A stretch of 18,864 bases of DNA from JANNRW01 sp031401815 (GCA_031401815.1 JANNRW010000065.1:1-18864); one strand, 5' to 3'; shown: positions 8,055 to 16,700, counted from the first letter of the stretch. Made by a program: numbers and translations. Notes: generated by a model not told the origin, from the letters alone.

Positions 8055-8365
8055 TGCTTTCAGGCAAGCAGAAAAGATATTTACGCGGTTTGGGTCATGC
8101 TCTCAAACCGGTAATCATGATCGGGAAAAATGAAATAAACGATAAGGTTGTCACCGAGACCGACATTGCTCTTGCAACACATGAACTGATAAAGGTTAAG
8201 CTGCTTGAAAGCTGCTCAACAGACCGGCGTGAAATTGCTGATTCACTGGCCAGGCTTTGCAACGCCGAAGTCGCGCAACTGGTTGGAAGAACCGTGCTTC
8301 TCTACCGAAAGGGAGATGAACCCAAAATTGAACTGCCGAAAAATGTGGGCAGCCTCAAAGGTTGA
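8054..8365 (+). CDS. yhbY: YhbY family CRM-domain RNA-binding protein
   Basis: 103 residues, a single CRM (KH-like) domain, the usual size for YhbY. The family associates with pre-50S ribosomal particles. Landmarks are the start LSGKQKRYLRGLGHALKPVI, HELIKVKLL (43-51), and the C-terminal GRTVLLYRKGDEPKIELPK. The conserved GxxG loop reads GKNE (24-27), so its second Gly is replaced by Glu. The ATG overlaps the preceding stop (TAATG), with ggaggg at 8045-8050, so translation is likely coupled to the aminotransferase gene. Confidence 0.93.
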   Translation: MLSGKQKRYLRGLGHALKPVIMIGKNEINDKVVTETDIALATHELIKVKLLESCSTDRREIADSLARLCNAEVAQLVGRTVLLYRKGDEPKIELPKNVGSLKG

Positions 8366-8371
8366 AATTTC

Positions 8372-8412
8372 CGGCTCCGCTCACAACTGGTCATAACCTG
8401 TGAGCGGAGCCG
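8372..8412. terminator. symmetrical hairpin between convergent genes
   Basis: A perfect 14-bp G+C-rich stem (8372-8385 with 8399-8412, cggctccgctcaca and its complement) closes a 13-base loop. It lies between the yhbY stop (8365) and the ferredoxin stop (8417 on the minus strand), so it probably stops transcription from both sides. Neither side has a strong T-run (the minus side reads gaaatttc), so termination may be partial or factor-assisted. Confidence 0.7.
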
Positions 8413-8416
8413 CTCA

Positions 8417-8602
8417 CTACTTCCAGAAAATTGCCGTTACCGGGCAACCGTCTATACACTGCTGGATAATCTCCTCTGAAGCCCCTTGCGGATTGTATGC
8501 AAGCGATGCACCGTGATCCAGCCTGAACACTTCCGGAGCAACTGACACGCAGAGCCCGCAGGCAATGCAGGATTCCCGATCAACTTCTACTATTTTCCCC
8601 AT
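8417..8602 (-). CDS. single [4Fe-4S] cluster ferredoxin
   Basis: 61 residues from the chosen start. Cluster ligands are C12, C15 and C18 (CIACGLC) and C53 (GCPVTAIF), with a further Cys at 49. This matches small monocluster ferredoxins that carry electrons in the cytoplasm. I chose the ATG at 8602 because AAGGGG lies just upstream; a longer frame to 8665 would overlap dgt by 50 bases and add 21 residues unlike any ferredoxin. The start lies 13 bases after the dgt stop, so the two genes form one minus-strand transcript. Its redox partner is not indicated by the context. Confidence 0.93.
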   Translation of the reverse strand: MGKIVEVDRESCIACGLCVSVAPEVFRLDHGASLAYNPQGASEEIIQQCIDGCPVTAIFWK

Positions 8603-8615
8603 ATAGACACCCCTT

Positions 8616-9761
8616 TTATACTCTCTCGTACGGTTCAAACAATCGTTTGTATTCATCCAGGGCAAACCGGTCAGTCATCCCTGCAATATAGTCGCAGATT
8701 ACCCTCTCCTTGCCTGCAGACTCCATTTTCTGTACATACTTGACCGGAAGTAAAGAGGGATACTTGCAGTAGGTATCAAAGAGCTCAACGAGGTAACGTT
8801 CAGCCTTGACCCGCATACGCTCAACCTTATAGTGATGGTAGAGGTTCTGCCTTAAAAACTGCTTTAGTTCCCTGTTTTTTCTGCAAAGTTCCTGACTGAA
8901 GCCGGCAACCATTACATTGACTGAGCGGAGATCCTTGACAGTTTGAATACTGTTTTCAGCTATTGCTTTTCCGGTAGTGACAGTAAAGTCATCAATGAAT
9001 TGGCCGATCAAGGCACTTATTGTCTGATACTTGAGACGCTCCTGCTCTGCGCCAGGGAATTTTCTGCTGATTCTCTCGTAAACCTCACTCCATAACTCCA
9101 CCTCTGAAAGCTGACTGATGGAAATATAGCCGGATTTCAGACCATCATCTATATCATGATTGTTGTAAGCTATTTCATCCGCAAAATTTATGATCTGAGC
9201 CTCGATCAGCGGCACAACGCCAGGTAGAAATTCATCACTCATGACAGCCGGAAAATCAAATGGAGAGGAGTGCTTTATTATACCCTCCCTGAGTTCAAAT
9301 GAAAGATTGAGACCGTTAAAAGACGAATAACGCTCTTCAAGTTCATCTACAACCCGCAAGGACTGGCGGTTATGCTCAAACCCGCCGTGGCCTGCCATCA
9401 GGCGATTAAGCACCTCCTCACCGGTATGCCCGAAAGGGGTATGCCCCAGATCATGCGCCAGTGCAAGTGCCTCGGTCAGCTCTTCATTAAGCTTCAGGCG
9501 TCTTGCTATTGCCCTTCCGATCTGGGCAACTTCAAGTGAATGTGTCAGCCTTGTACGATAATAATCCCCCTCATGATTTACAAAAACCTGGGTTTTATAC
9601 TCAAGTCGCCGAAATGCGGCAGAGTGGATAATCCTGTCACGGTCACGTTCGAAAGATGGCCTGTTGTCGCGAAACTCTTCAGGATAACGACGCCCGAGTG
9701 ACTCATGACTCTTTGCTGCATAACCGGCAAGATCAGGGCGCTCAAACGATTGAAGCTCCAT
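8616..9761 (-). CDS. dgt: deoxyguanosinetriphosphate triphosphohydrolase-like protein (HD domain)
   Basis: 381 residues, typical of the short dGTPase subfamily. These enzymes hydrolyse dNTPs to deoxynucleosides and triphosphate and help balance the DNA precursor pool. The metal-binding HD residues are H74 (RTRLTHSLEV), H103-D104 (AHDLGHTPFGH) and D195 (FADEIAYNNHDIDD). The family N-terminus YPEEFRDNRPSFERDRDRII and RRLEYKTQVF are present. The ATG at 9761 follows AAGGAGA (9768-9774). It is transcribed divergently from the aldolase-like gene and precedes the ferredoxin. The specificity (dGTP or mixed dNTPs) cannot be told from sequence. Confidence 0.95.
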   Translation of the reverse strand: MELQSFERPDLAGYAAKSHESLGRRYPEEFRDNRPSFERDRDRIIHSAAFRRLEYKTQVFVNHEGDYYRTRLTHSLEVAQIGRAIARRLKLNEELTEALALAHDLGHTPFGHTGEEVLNRLMAGHGGFEHNRQSLRVVDELEERYSSFNGLNLSFELREGIIKHSSPFDFPAVMSDEFLPGVVPLIEAQIINFADEIAYNNHDIDDGLKSGYISISQLSEVELWSEVYERISRKFPGAEQERLKYQTISALIGQFIDDFTVTTGKAIAENSIQTVKDLRSVNVMVAGFSQELCRKNRELKQFLRQNLYHHYKVERMRVKAERYLVELFDTYCKYPSLLPVKYVQKMESAGKERVICDYIAGMTDRFALDEYKRLFEPYERV

Positions 9762-9781
9762 TAGGTATCTCCTTGATTATA

Positions 9782-9809
9782 ATTAAAGCCATGCATCTCC
9801 CCCTGTCAA
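9782..9809 (-). promoter_or_regulatory. sigma70 promoter of dgt-ferredoxin
   Basis: On the minus strand a perfect TTGACA (9804-9809) is followed after 16 bases by TTTAAT (9782-9787, 5 of 6). The predicted start is near 9775, which puts the ribosome binding site almost at the 5' end of the message. Confidence 0.65.
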
Positions 9810-9823
9810 TCGGAAATGTTTGC

Positions 9824-9852
9824 TTGACGCCCCCCAAGCGGCATGATAAAGG
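9824..9852 (+). promoter_or_regulatory. possible sigma70 promoter of the aldolase-rsmD-coaD group
   Basis: TTGACG (9824-9829, 5 of 6) is followed after 15-17 bases by gataaa or taaagg (9845-9852), a poor -10. It is placed sensibly for the start at 9871 and lies back-to-back with the dgt promoter. The -35 is good but the -10 is weak. Confidence 0.4.
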
Positions 9853-9870
9853 ATTAATTCTTTACAAACC

Positions 9871-10977
9871 ATGTTTACAGAGACAGATATGTCAGCGCAA
9901 ATCTTTAAAAAACATATTCCTGAGCGGATTCTTAAAACAATCGGTTCTGACAGCAAGGTATGCATTGTTAACGGGAAGATAATATACCGGCATCTGCGCA
10001 ATCTCCCTTTTATCATAATGGCCTGTAATCCCCGGATTCCTCATGTAATTCCCGGGATCATGCGTGCAGCAGAAGAGCTTGACGCAATCATAGCATTTGA
10101 ACTCACCGCCACTGAAGGGGGGCTTGATGGTGGCTATACCGGACAGACACCAGCCCGGTTTGTAGCTACGCTTATTGATTATGCAGAAAAAACCCGCTTC
10201 ACCAAGCCTTTTATTATACATGCCGACCACATAACGGTCAAAAACAGCTCTGATACCGAGATAGATGCCGCACGAAACCTTATTGCTGCTCAACTTGATG
10301 CAGGTTATACCTCATTTGCAATTGATGCATCTTTTAATCCTCTCCCGGAAAATATCCATATAGTGACCGAACTTGTCCGCCCTCTACTGGATCAGGGTTT
10401 GGGACTTGAAGTAGAGCTTGGCGAGGCTCCTCCTGTTGAGGGTGAATCAAACCTCACCTCGATTGCTGATGTAGAGGAGTTTCTGACCGCGCTATCTTCA
10501 TCCTTGATAAATCCGGATCTTTTGGCAATTGATAACGGTAGTAAAAGTGGCAACTATCTTGAAGGTCAGCTAATAAGAATTGATCTTGAACGTACCGGCC
10601 AGATTTTTGAAGCAACAAAACGTTTTGGACTTTCCGGAATTGTCCAGCATGGCATTACAGGCACACCTCTGAGAATTGTTGGCAAACTTGCCGAGTATGG
10701 GATCAGAAAGGGGAATATAGGGACTCTCTGGCAAAATGTTGCTCACGCCGGACTCCCTCCCGAACTGGTAGACTGCATGCGTGACTGGTCAAGAGAGCAT
10801 AAACGTGACATCAAATATGCAACAGCTGTTTTTCGTTCAGAGATAGACAGCATATCGAATAATGACAAGAAACTGATAGAAGAGATGGCATACCGGGAAG
10901 CAAGGGAATTCATTACTGCTTTCCATGCAAAAGGGAGTATTACCAGACTTGCTGAACTCCTCGGCTCCTGTTTGTGA
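9871..10977 (+). CDS. class II aldolase-like protein (fructose-bisphosphate aldolase class II superfamily)
   Basis: 368 residues. The zinc/catalytic motif HADH (117-120, in FIIHADHITVK) corresponds to the H-x-D-H motif of class II aldolases, where Asp is catalytic and His binds zinc. E182 in GLEVELGE matches the conserved E-G-E-L-G region. QHGITGTPLRIV (259-270) matches the HGGSG/HGxTGxP phosphate-binding segment with a further zinc His (260), and LLAIDNGSKSG (218-228) sits where the LAIAxGxxHG segment lies. The protein is diverged from standard FbaA enzymes, so the substrate is unknown. The ATG at 9871 has only a distant aaagga; ATG 9889 (residue 7) is an alternative without a better RBS. 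Its stop overlaps the rsmD start by 4 bases, giving a coupled operon. Confidence 0.8.
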   Translation: MFTETDMSAQIFKKHIPERILKTIGSDSKVCIVNGKIIYRHLRNLPFIIMACNPRIPHVIPGIMRAAEELDAIIAFELTATEGGLDGGYTGQTPARFVATLIDYAEKTRFTKPFIIHADHITVKNSSDTEIDAARNLIAAQLDAGYTSFAIDASFNPLPENIHIVTELVRPLLDQGLGLEVELGEAPPVEGESNLTSIADVEEFLTALSSSLINPDLLAIDNGSKSGNYLEGQLIRIDLERTGQIFEATKRFGLSGIVQHGITGTPLRIVGKLAEYGIRKGNIGTLWQNVAHAGLPPELVDCMRDWSREHKRDIKYATAVFRSEIDSISNNDKKLIEEMAYREAREFITAFHAKGSITRLAELLGSCL

Positions 10978-11537
10978 GGGTAATTGCAGGCACTGTTGGC
11001 GGAAGGAAGCTCCTTGCGCCTAAAGGGACAAGAGTCAGACCTACTTCAGACCGGGTCAAGGAAGCACTCTTCAGTATCTTGTTGAGCAGATTAGGAAATA
11101 TCAGCTCATTGAAAATTCTCGACCTCTTTGCCGGTACCGGCAATCTCGGGATTGAGGCTCTTAGCCGGGGTGCTGATCAGATTGTTTTTGTCGATTCCAG
11201 TCCGGAATCAGCTTCAATAATTCGTTCCAACCTTATTTTGGCAGGCTTTGCAGATAAAGCTGAAGTAATCTGCGCAGATGCGGTCAGAAGCTTGAAACAG
11301 TTACAACAGCGCAGAGTGCATTTTGACATTGTCTTTCTGGATCCCCCTTACAGAGAAACAGCTCTGCTGCAAGCCGCTCTAAAAGAGATCGCATCCCAGA
11401 CCATTCTATCACCAGGAGGGATCGTGGTTATTGAGACAAACAAAGGGAATTCACCTCTGCACCCGGATGAGCTGACCATTCTGGACAGGCGGATTTACGG
11501 AGACACAGCCATAATCATTCTTGGTGCCAGTATATGA
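10974..11537 (+). CDS. rsmD: 16S rRNA (guanine966-N2)-methyltransferase
   Basis: 187 residues, the usual RsmD size. It methylates G966 of 16S rRNA from S-adenosylmethionine during 30S assembly. Landmarks are the N-terminal RVIAGTVGGRKLLAP, RPTSDRVKEALFS (22-34), the SAM-binding DLFAGTGNLGIEALSRGA (50-67), and the catalytic DPPY (123-126). The start is GTG, inside the GTGA overlap with the preceding gene. There is no clear ribosome binding site, so translation probably depends on coupling. It is followed 29 bases later by coaD, a common pairing in bacteria. Confidence 0.96.
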   Translation: MRVIAGTVGGRKLLAPKGTRVRPTSDRVKEALFSILLSRLGNISSLKILDLFAGTGNLGIEALSRGADQIVFVDSSPESASIIRSNLILAGFADKAEVICADAVRSLKQLQQRRVHFDIVFLDPPYRETALLQAALKEIASQTILSPGGIVVIETNKGNSPLHPDELTILDRRIYGDTAIIILGASI

Positions 11538-11566
11538 CCTTTATTTCCTGATAGCGAGATTTGACA

Positions 11567-12049
11567 ATGCCACGAAAAATTGCCGTATACCCTGGCTCAT
11601 TCGACCCTATAACATTTGGTCACATGGATATTATCAACAGGGCGCTCCGGATTTTTGATAATATCGTTGTGGCTGTGGCTGGTAACAGCTCTAAAAATTC
11701 GCTTTTCGCAATCGACGAGCGGATTGACCTGATTCGCAAGGTCATGTCGGAAAATGAGCGGGTGAAAGTTGACACTTTTGACGGTCTTCTGGTAGATTAT
11801 GTTCTTTCCCAGAAAGCTACTGTAATCATCCGGGGTCTCAGGGCAGTATCAGACTTTGAATACGAGTTCCAGCTCGCCCAGATCAATCGCGGAATAACAG
11901 TTGAAGTTGAAACTCTGTTCATGATGACTTCCGTCCCATTCAGTTACCTCTCATCATCTGTTGTGAAGGAGATCAGCTCGCTCAAGGGGCCTGTAGACAC
12001 CCTTGTACCACCGCTTGTAAGAAAAGCACTCGAAGAGAAATTTTCATAA
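11567..12049 (+). CDS. coaD: phosphopantetheine adenylyltransferase
   Basis: 160 residues, matching the family (about 159). It makes dephospho-CoA from 4'-phosphopantetheine and ATP, the fourth step of CoA synthesis. The nucleotidyltransferase signature is AVYPGSFDPITFGHMDII with TFGH at 16-19; IIRGLRAVSDFEYE and the late SYLSSSVVKEI are the expected substrate and ATP motifs. I chose the ATG at 11567 over a TTG two codons earlier because family members begin near M-x-K-x-A-V-Y-P-G. The ribosome binding site is weak (agcgaga). It lies downstream of rsmD in the same transcript. Confidence 0.97.
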   Translation: MPRKIAVYPGSFDPITFGHMDIINRALRIFDNIVVAVAGNSSKNSLFAIDERIDLIRKVMSENERVKVDTFDGLLVDYVLSQKATVIIRGLRAVSDFEYEFQLAQINRGITVEVETLFMMTSVPFSYLSSSVVKEISSLKGPVDTLVPPLVRKALEEKFS

Positions 12050-12054
12050 TCTAG

Positions 12055-12082
12055 GTATAAACGCAATAGCTTGCGTCTATAC
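12055..12082 (+). other. hairpin between coaD and the aminotransferase gene
   Basis: gtata-a-acgcaa pairs with ttgcgt-c-tatac, an 11-bp stem with one A/C mismatch and a 4-base loop (tagc). There is no T-run, and the ribosome binding site of the next gene starts 6 bases later. It could be an RNA-processing or stability element, or a weak attenuator, rather than a full terminator. Confidence 0.5.
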
Positions 12083-12100
12083 AGAACAAAGGAGAAAATA

Positions 12101-13405
12101 ATGAATCCATTGGCTGTTGAACTCAACGATCTGCTTGCACAGCACAACCCTCATGCACTGGAGATGCTTTCCGATCTCGGCAAAAACCTTTTTTTCCCAA
12201 AGGGGATACTGACGCAGTCTGCTGAGGCAAAGGAAAAGGCTCACAAATTCAATGCAACCATCGGTATCGCCACAGAGAAAGGCGGGCCAATGTTCCTTCA
12301 GTGTATCCAGGATAAATTATCTGCCTTTGATCCCAAGGATATTTACCCTTATGCGCCGCCAGCCGGAAAACCGGAACTCCGCTCCTTGTGGCGAGAGAAG
12401 ATGCTGCGCGAAAACCCGAGTCAGCAAGGCAAGCACTTCTCCAGTCCGATTGTAACCAATGCACTTACCCACGGACTCTCCATAGTTGCCGACATGTTTG
12501 TCGACAAGGGGGATCATCTGATTCTCCCAGACATGCTCTGGGGCAACTACAACCTTACCTTTGGCACCTGCTCCGGCGCAATTCTGAAAAAGTTTCCGAC
12601 ATTTACTGCAAGCGGAGGTTTTGATGTCGCTGCATTCAAGGTTGAATTGAAAAACAGCGCTGAAGAAAAGGGTAAGGTTATTGTACTTCTTAATTTCCCG
12701 AACAATCCGAGCGGCTACACCCCCACTGTTGCCGAAGGTGATGCACTTGTGGCTGCTATCAGGGAGGTAGCTGAAGCAGGTTGCAATATCGTCGCAATTA
12801 CAGATGACGCATATTTCGGTCTTTTCTACGAAGAGAGTCTCAAGGAGTCCCTGTTCGGCAAACTCGCCAACCTTCACCCCCGCATCCTGGCTGTCAAACT
12901 CGACGGTGCTACCAAGGAAGAGTTTGTCTGGGGATTTCGAACCGGATTCATCACCTTTGCCGACGGCAACAGCTACGAAAACGCTCCGGTAATGACCGCT
13001 CTAGAGAAAAAAGCCATGGGGATCATTCGGGCTCGCATCTCAAACTGCCCCCACCCTTCCCAGACTTTCGCAATCGAAGCGCTCCGTTCACCACAGTTTC
13101 TTGCGCAAAAGGAAGAAAAGCTGCAGATCCTTAAAGGGCGCGCCCTTAAGGTAAAAGAGGTTCTAAATAGCGGGAAATATGATAAAGCCTGGGATTACTA
13201 CCCGTTCAACTCCGGCTATTTCATGTGTCTGAAGCTCAAAACAGTTGATGCAGAGAAACTGCGCGTTCACCTTCTCGACAAATACGGCGTTGGCGGCATC
13301 TCCATCGGCAAGACCGACCTCCGTATTGCCTTCTCCTGCATTGAGGAAAAAGATGTGCCTGAACTTTTTGATATTATCTTCCAGGCAGTTCAGGATCTGT
13401 CCTGA
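12101..13405 (+). CDS. class I/II PLP-dependent aminotransferase
   Basis: 434 residues. Fold-type I transaminase with NFPNNPSGYTP (198-208, N202), DDAYFG (D235, Y238), the PLP lysine K272 in LDGATKEEFVWGFRTG, R280, and a C-terminal carboxylate-binding Arg in DLRIAFSC. The ATG at 12101 follows aaaggaga (12088-12095); an in-frame TTG 30 bases earlier lies inside the hairpin and has no RBS. The likely reaction is amino transfer between an amino acid and 2-oxoglutarate; the exact substrate (aspartate, alanine or another) cannot be fixed. Its position upstream of gltBD, which makes the glutamate donor, suggests a role in amino acid synthesis, though a terminator separates them. Confidence 0.88.
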   Translation: MNPLAVELNDLLAQHNPHALEMLSDLGKNLFFPKGILTQSAEAKEKAHKFNATIGIATEKGGPMFLQCIQDKLSAFDPKDIYPYAPPAGKPELRSLWREKMLRENPSQQGKHFSSPIVTNALTHGLSIVADMFVDKGDHLILPDMLWGNYNLTFGTCSGAILKKFPTFTASGGFDVAAFKVELKNSAEEKGKVIVLLNFPNNPSGYTPTVAEGDALVAAIREVAEAGCNIVAITDDAYFGLFYEESLKESLFGKLANLHPRILAVKLDGATKEEFVWGFRTGFITFADGNSYENAPVMTALEKKAMGIIRARISNCPHPSQTFAIEALRSPQFLAQKEEKLQILKGRALKVKEVLNSGKYDKAWDYYPFNSGYFMCLKLKTVDAEKLRVHLLDKYGVGGISIGKTDLRIAFSCIEEKDVPELFDIIFQAVQDLS

Positions 13406-13454
13406 TCAATTATCTGACCCTGCAGCAACTGTTCCGCCATCCCGTTCTTTAAAT

Positions 13455-13500
13455 AGTAATATGGCTGCCAAGAATTTCGGCAGCCATATTACTTATTTTA
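13455..13500 (+). terminator. intrinsic terminator after the aminotransferase gene
   Basis: A perfect 15-bp stem (13455-13469 with 13479-13493, agtaatatggctgcc and its complement) has a 9-base loop and a T-rich tail (tattttat). It lies 49 bases past the stop and marks the end of the aldolase-rsmD-coaD-aminotransferase group. Confidence 0.9.
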
Positions 13501-13774
13501 TAACTCATTTAACTCACTTTAGCACTCACTCTTGACAATACTTTTTGTATTCCCTTCCGACAGCTTGATTTAATTTATATAAAATCTCACACTCGCATGA
13601 CGAACTCAGCAATTGTAGCAGCCCAACAGCACAGAAAGCCGGAGAGTACTCTTTGTCGTATAACACTTTTCTTAATGAGCAAGATGAGCGATTGCAGCCA
13701 GATGGCATATTACATGCTTTACTTCTGCATGCAGATACACCTGTGGCACAATTACTTCGTATAAGGGTTGTATT
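13501..13774 (+). other. gltB upstream region
   Basis: A+T-rich leader of gltB. It opens with a degenerate 10-base tandem (taactcattt, aactcacttt, agcactcact). A perfect TTGACA at 13532-13537 has no fitting -10 at 16-18 bases. A tatataaaat stretch (13576-13585) looks like a -10 but lacks a good -35, so I cannot place the promoter. A 12-base palindrome tctgcatgcaga lies at 13724-13735. The ribosome binding site for gltB is aaggg near 13761-13765. Confidence 0.5.
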
Positions 13775-13778
13775 ATGA
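13653..13778 (+). CDS. possible 41-residue leader ORF overlapping gltB
   Basis: A TTG at 13653 has GGAGAG (13641-13646) at a 6-base spacing and opens a 41-codon frame ending in a TGA that overlaps the gltB start (ATGA). The product would begin LSYNTFLNEQDERLQPDGIL and end in a Leu/Val-rich tail. I recognise no family. The frame has no ATG and may be chance; the RBS and the stop/start overlap are the only reasons to list it. Confidence 0.22.
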   Translation: MSYNTFLNEQDERLQPDGILHALLLHADTPVAQLLRIRVVL

Positions 13779-16700
13779 AAACTATCGGCTTACCCAAAAA
13801 GCAGGGGCTGTACGATCCCTGTTTCGAGCATGACGCCTGCGGTGTCGGTTTTGTCGCTAATATAAAGGGGAAAAAGTCTCATGAGATCATCCGCCAAGGG
13901 TTGACGATACTAGAGAACCTTGACCACCGCGGTGCGGTAGGCAGCGAACCGAATACCGGCGACGGCGCAGGCATTCTCATCCAGATGCCGGATGCTTTTT
14001 TCCGCAAGGTCTGCCCCTCCCAGGGGATCGAACTCCCTGAATCGGGGTATTACGGCGTCGCCATGCTATTCACTTCGCCTGAAGCGACTGAGCGAAGCAG
14101 TGCCCGGCATCTCTTCCACCGGATCATTACTGAAGAGGGTCTGGCAATCATCGGCTGGCGCGATGTGCCGACCGACAACAGCTCGCTTGGCGATACAGCC
14201 AAATCCGGGGAGCCGCGGGTTCGGCAACTGTTCTTCAACCGGGATAGTTCCTATGCCGACGAGGAGGCGTTCAACCGCAAGCTCTACATAGTTAACCAGA
14301 GGGCTATCCACGAAATTCGTGATACGGGAGTTGATCCTTACTGGTACGTCTCCAGTATTTCAACACGTACAATAATTTATAAAGGGATGCTGATGCCGAC
14401 GCAGCTTGACCGGTACTATCCCGACCTTTGCGACCTGACAATGACGACCGCCATCGCCCTGGTGCACTCCCGCTTCTCCACCAACACGTTTCCGAGCTGG
14501 GATCGGGCTCACCCGTACCACTTCCTGGCACATAATGGCGAAATCAACACCCTGCGCGGCAACGTGAACTGGATGCATGCTCGCCAATCGCTTTTTAACA
14601 GCGAACTGTTCGGCGACGACATCAAGAAAGTGATGCCAGTCATAAATAGCAACGGATCCGACTCCGGAATGTTCGACAACTGCCTGGAGCTGCTGGTTAT
14701 GTCCGGACGTTCCCTGCCGCACGCGATTATGATGATGGCTCCGGAGCCCTGGGAAAACCACGGGGGTATGAGCAAGGAAAAACGCTCTTTTTACGAGTAC
14801 CACGCCTGCCTGATGGAGCCATGGGACGGCCCGGCAGCGCTGACTTTTACCGATGGCCGCATCATAGGCGCTGTTCTGGACAGAAACGGCCTGCGCCCTT
14901 GCCGTTATTACCTTACTGACGACGATCTTGTGATTATGGCTTCCGAGGCTGGCGTTCTGCAGATACCACCCGCGAAGGTGCTCCGGAAAGGACGCCTGCA
15001 TCCCGGAAAAATGTTCCTGGTCGATACGGAGCAGGGGCGTATCATCCCGGATGAAGAGATCAAGAAGGATCTGGCCACTGCCAAACCTTACGGCGACTGG
15101 GTGAAAGTGAATCATATCCACTTGGATGAACTACCTGAAGCTCCACATGCGGTTGAGTCCGATCAGACATCCCTGCTGCAGCGGCAGAAAGCTTTCGGCT
15201 ATACCTACGAAGACCTGACGGTCATTCTTGGACCGATGGCGACCGACGGCGTACAGCCACTGGGATCTATGGGTACTGATACTCCGCTGGCGGTTCTGTC
15301 CGAAAAACCCCAGCTCCTCTATAACTATTTCAAGCAGCTCTTTGCCCAGGTCACCAATCCACCAATTGACCCTATTCGCGAAGAAATTGTCACTTCGACT
15401 GTTGTAAGGATCGGTTCGGAGTCAAACCTGTTGAAACCGACAGCATCCAGCGCCCGAGTGATCAGGCTGGAGCATCCGATTCTCACCAATGATGAGCTTG
15501 CAAAGCTGCGTCACCTCAACCAGCCGGGTTTCAAAACCACCACCCTCTCCCTGCTCTTCAAGGCAGCTGACGGTGCTGAAGGGATGGAGAAGGCATTGGA
15601 AAGCCTCTTCAGCACTGCAATCAGGTTCATTGAATCCGGAACGACCGTGCTGATACTGTCAGACCGGGGGGTAAACGAAGAGTATGCCGCTATTCCGGCC
15701 CTCCTGGCCGTTGCCGGGCTGCATCACCACCTGATCCGTACCGCCACCAGAACCCGCGTCTCCCTGGTGCTTGAGTCTGGCGAACCCCGCGAAGTGCATC
15801 ACTTTGCCATTCTGCTGGGCTACGGCATTACTGCCATAAACCCCTACCTGGCCTTTGAGTCGATCTCTGACATGATCAATCAAGGGATGCTCCCCGGCAT
15901 TGACTATAAAAAGGGGGTGAAAAACTTCATCAAGGCGTCCATCAAGGGGATTGTGAAAACAATGGCCAAGATGGGGATATCCACCGTTCAGAGCTATCGC
16001 GGCGCACAGATCTGCGAGGCCGTTGGCCTGCACCAATCGGTCATAGAAAAGTATTTCACCTGGACACCGTCCCGGATTGGCGGCATCGATCTTAACGGCA
16101 TTGCCGGAGAACTGCTGACATGCCACGAAAACGCCTACCCTCAAAGGGTTGCCGTCGAGCCGACACTTGATCCGGGTGGTCAGTACCAGTGGCGCAAGGA
16201 TGGAGAGGAACATCTCTTTAATCCTTTGACCATCCAGTCCCTGCAAAAGGCGACTCGAACGGGCGACTATCAGGAGTTCAAGGTCTTTTCAGCCCTGATC
16301 GACGATCAGAATGAACGGCTCTATACTCTGCGCGGACTGCTCGACTTTAATCCTCTTACCAGGGTACCGGTTCCGATTGAAGAAGTTGAACCGGTCGAAG
16401 AGATCATGAAGCGTTTCAAAACCGGTGCCATGTCCTACGGCTCGATAAGCCAGGAAGCCCATGAAGCCCTGGCTATAGCCATGAACCGGATCGGCGGGCG
16501 CTCCAACACGGGCGAAGGGGGGGAAGACCCCGCCCGTTTCACCTGGACCAATGAGCGTGGCGATTCAAAGAACAGCGCCATCAAGCAGGTTGCCTCCGGC
16601 CGTTTCGGCGTTACCAGTGACTACCTCACCAATGCCTCGGAACTGCAGATCAAGATGGCCCAGGGAGCCAAGCCTGGCGATGGGGGCGAACTACCCGGCC

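Noticed and set aside
8417..8665. Longer 82-residue start for the ferredoxin
   Set aside because: The extra 21 residues overlap the end of dgt and are unlike ferredoxins; the ATG at 8602 has a better ribosome binding site.
12071..13405. TTG start for the aminotransferase
   Set aside because: It lies in the hairpin with no ribosome binding site, while the ATG at 12101 has aaaggaga.
13526..13708. 60-residue minus-strand frame before gltB
   Set aside because: No ribosome binding site, no recognisable family and Cys-rich chance composition.
13740..13757. Sigma54-like site tggcac-N5-cttcg before gltB
   Set aside because: The -12 half lacks the essential GC, and the site is too close to the start codon.
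14360..15121. Long minus-strand frames inside gltB (also 16760-17482)
   Set aside because: They are antisense shadows of a clearly conserved coding gene in G+C-richer sequence; no start signals or family features.
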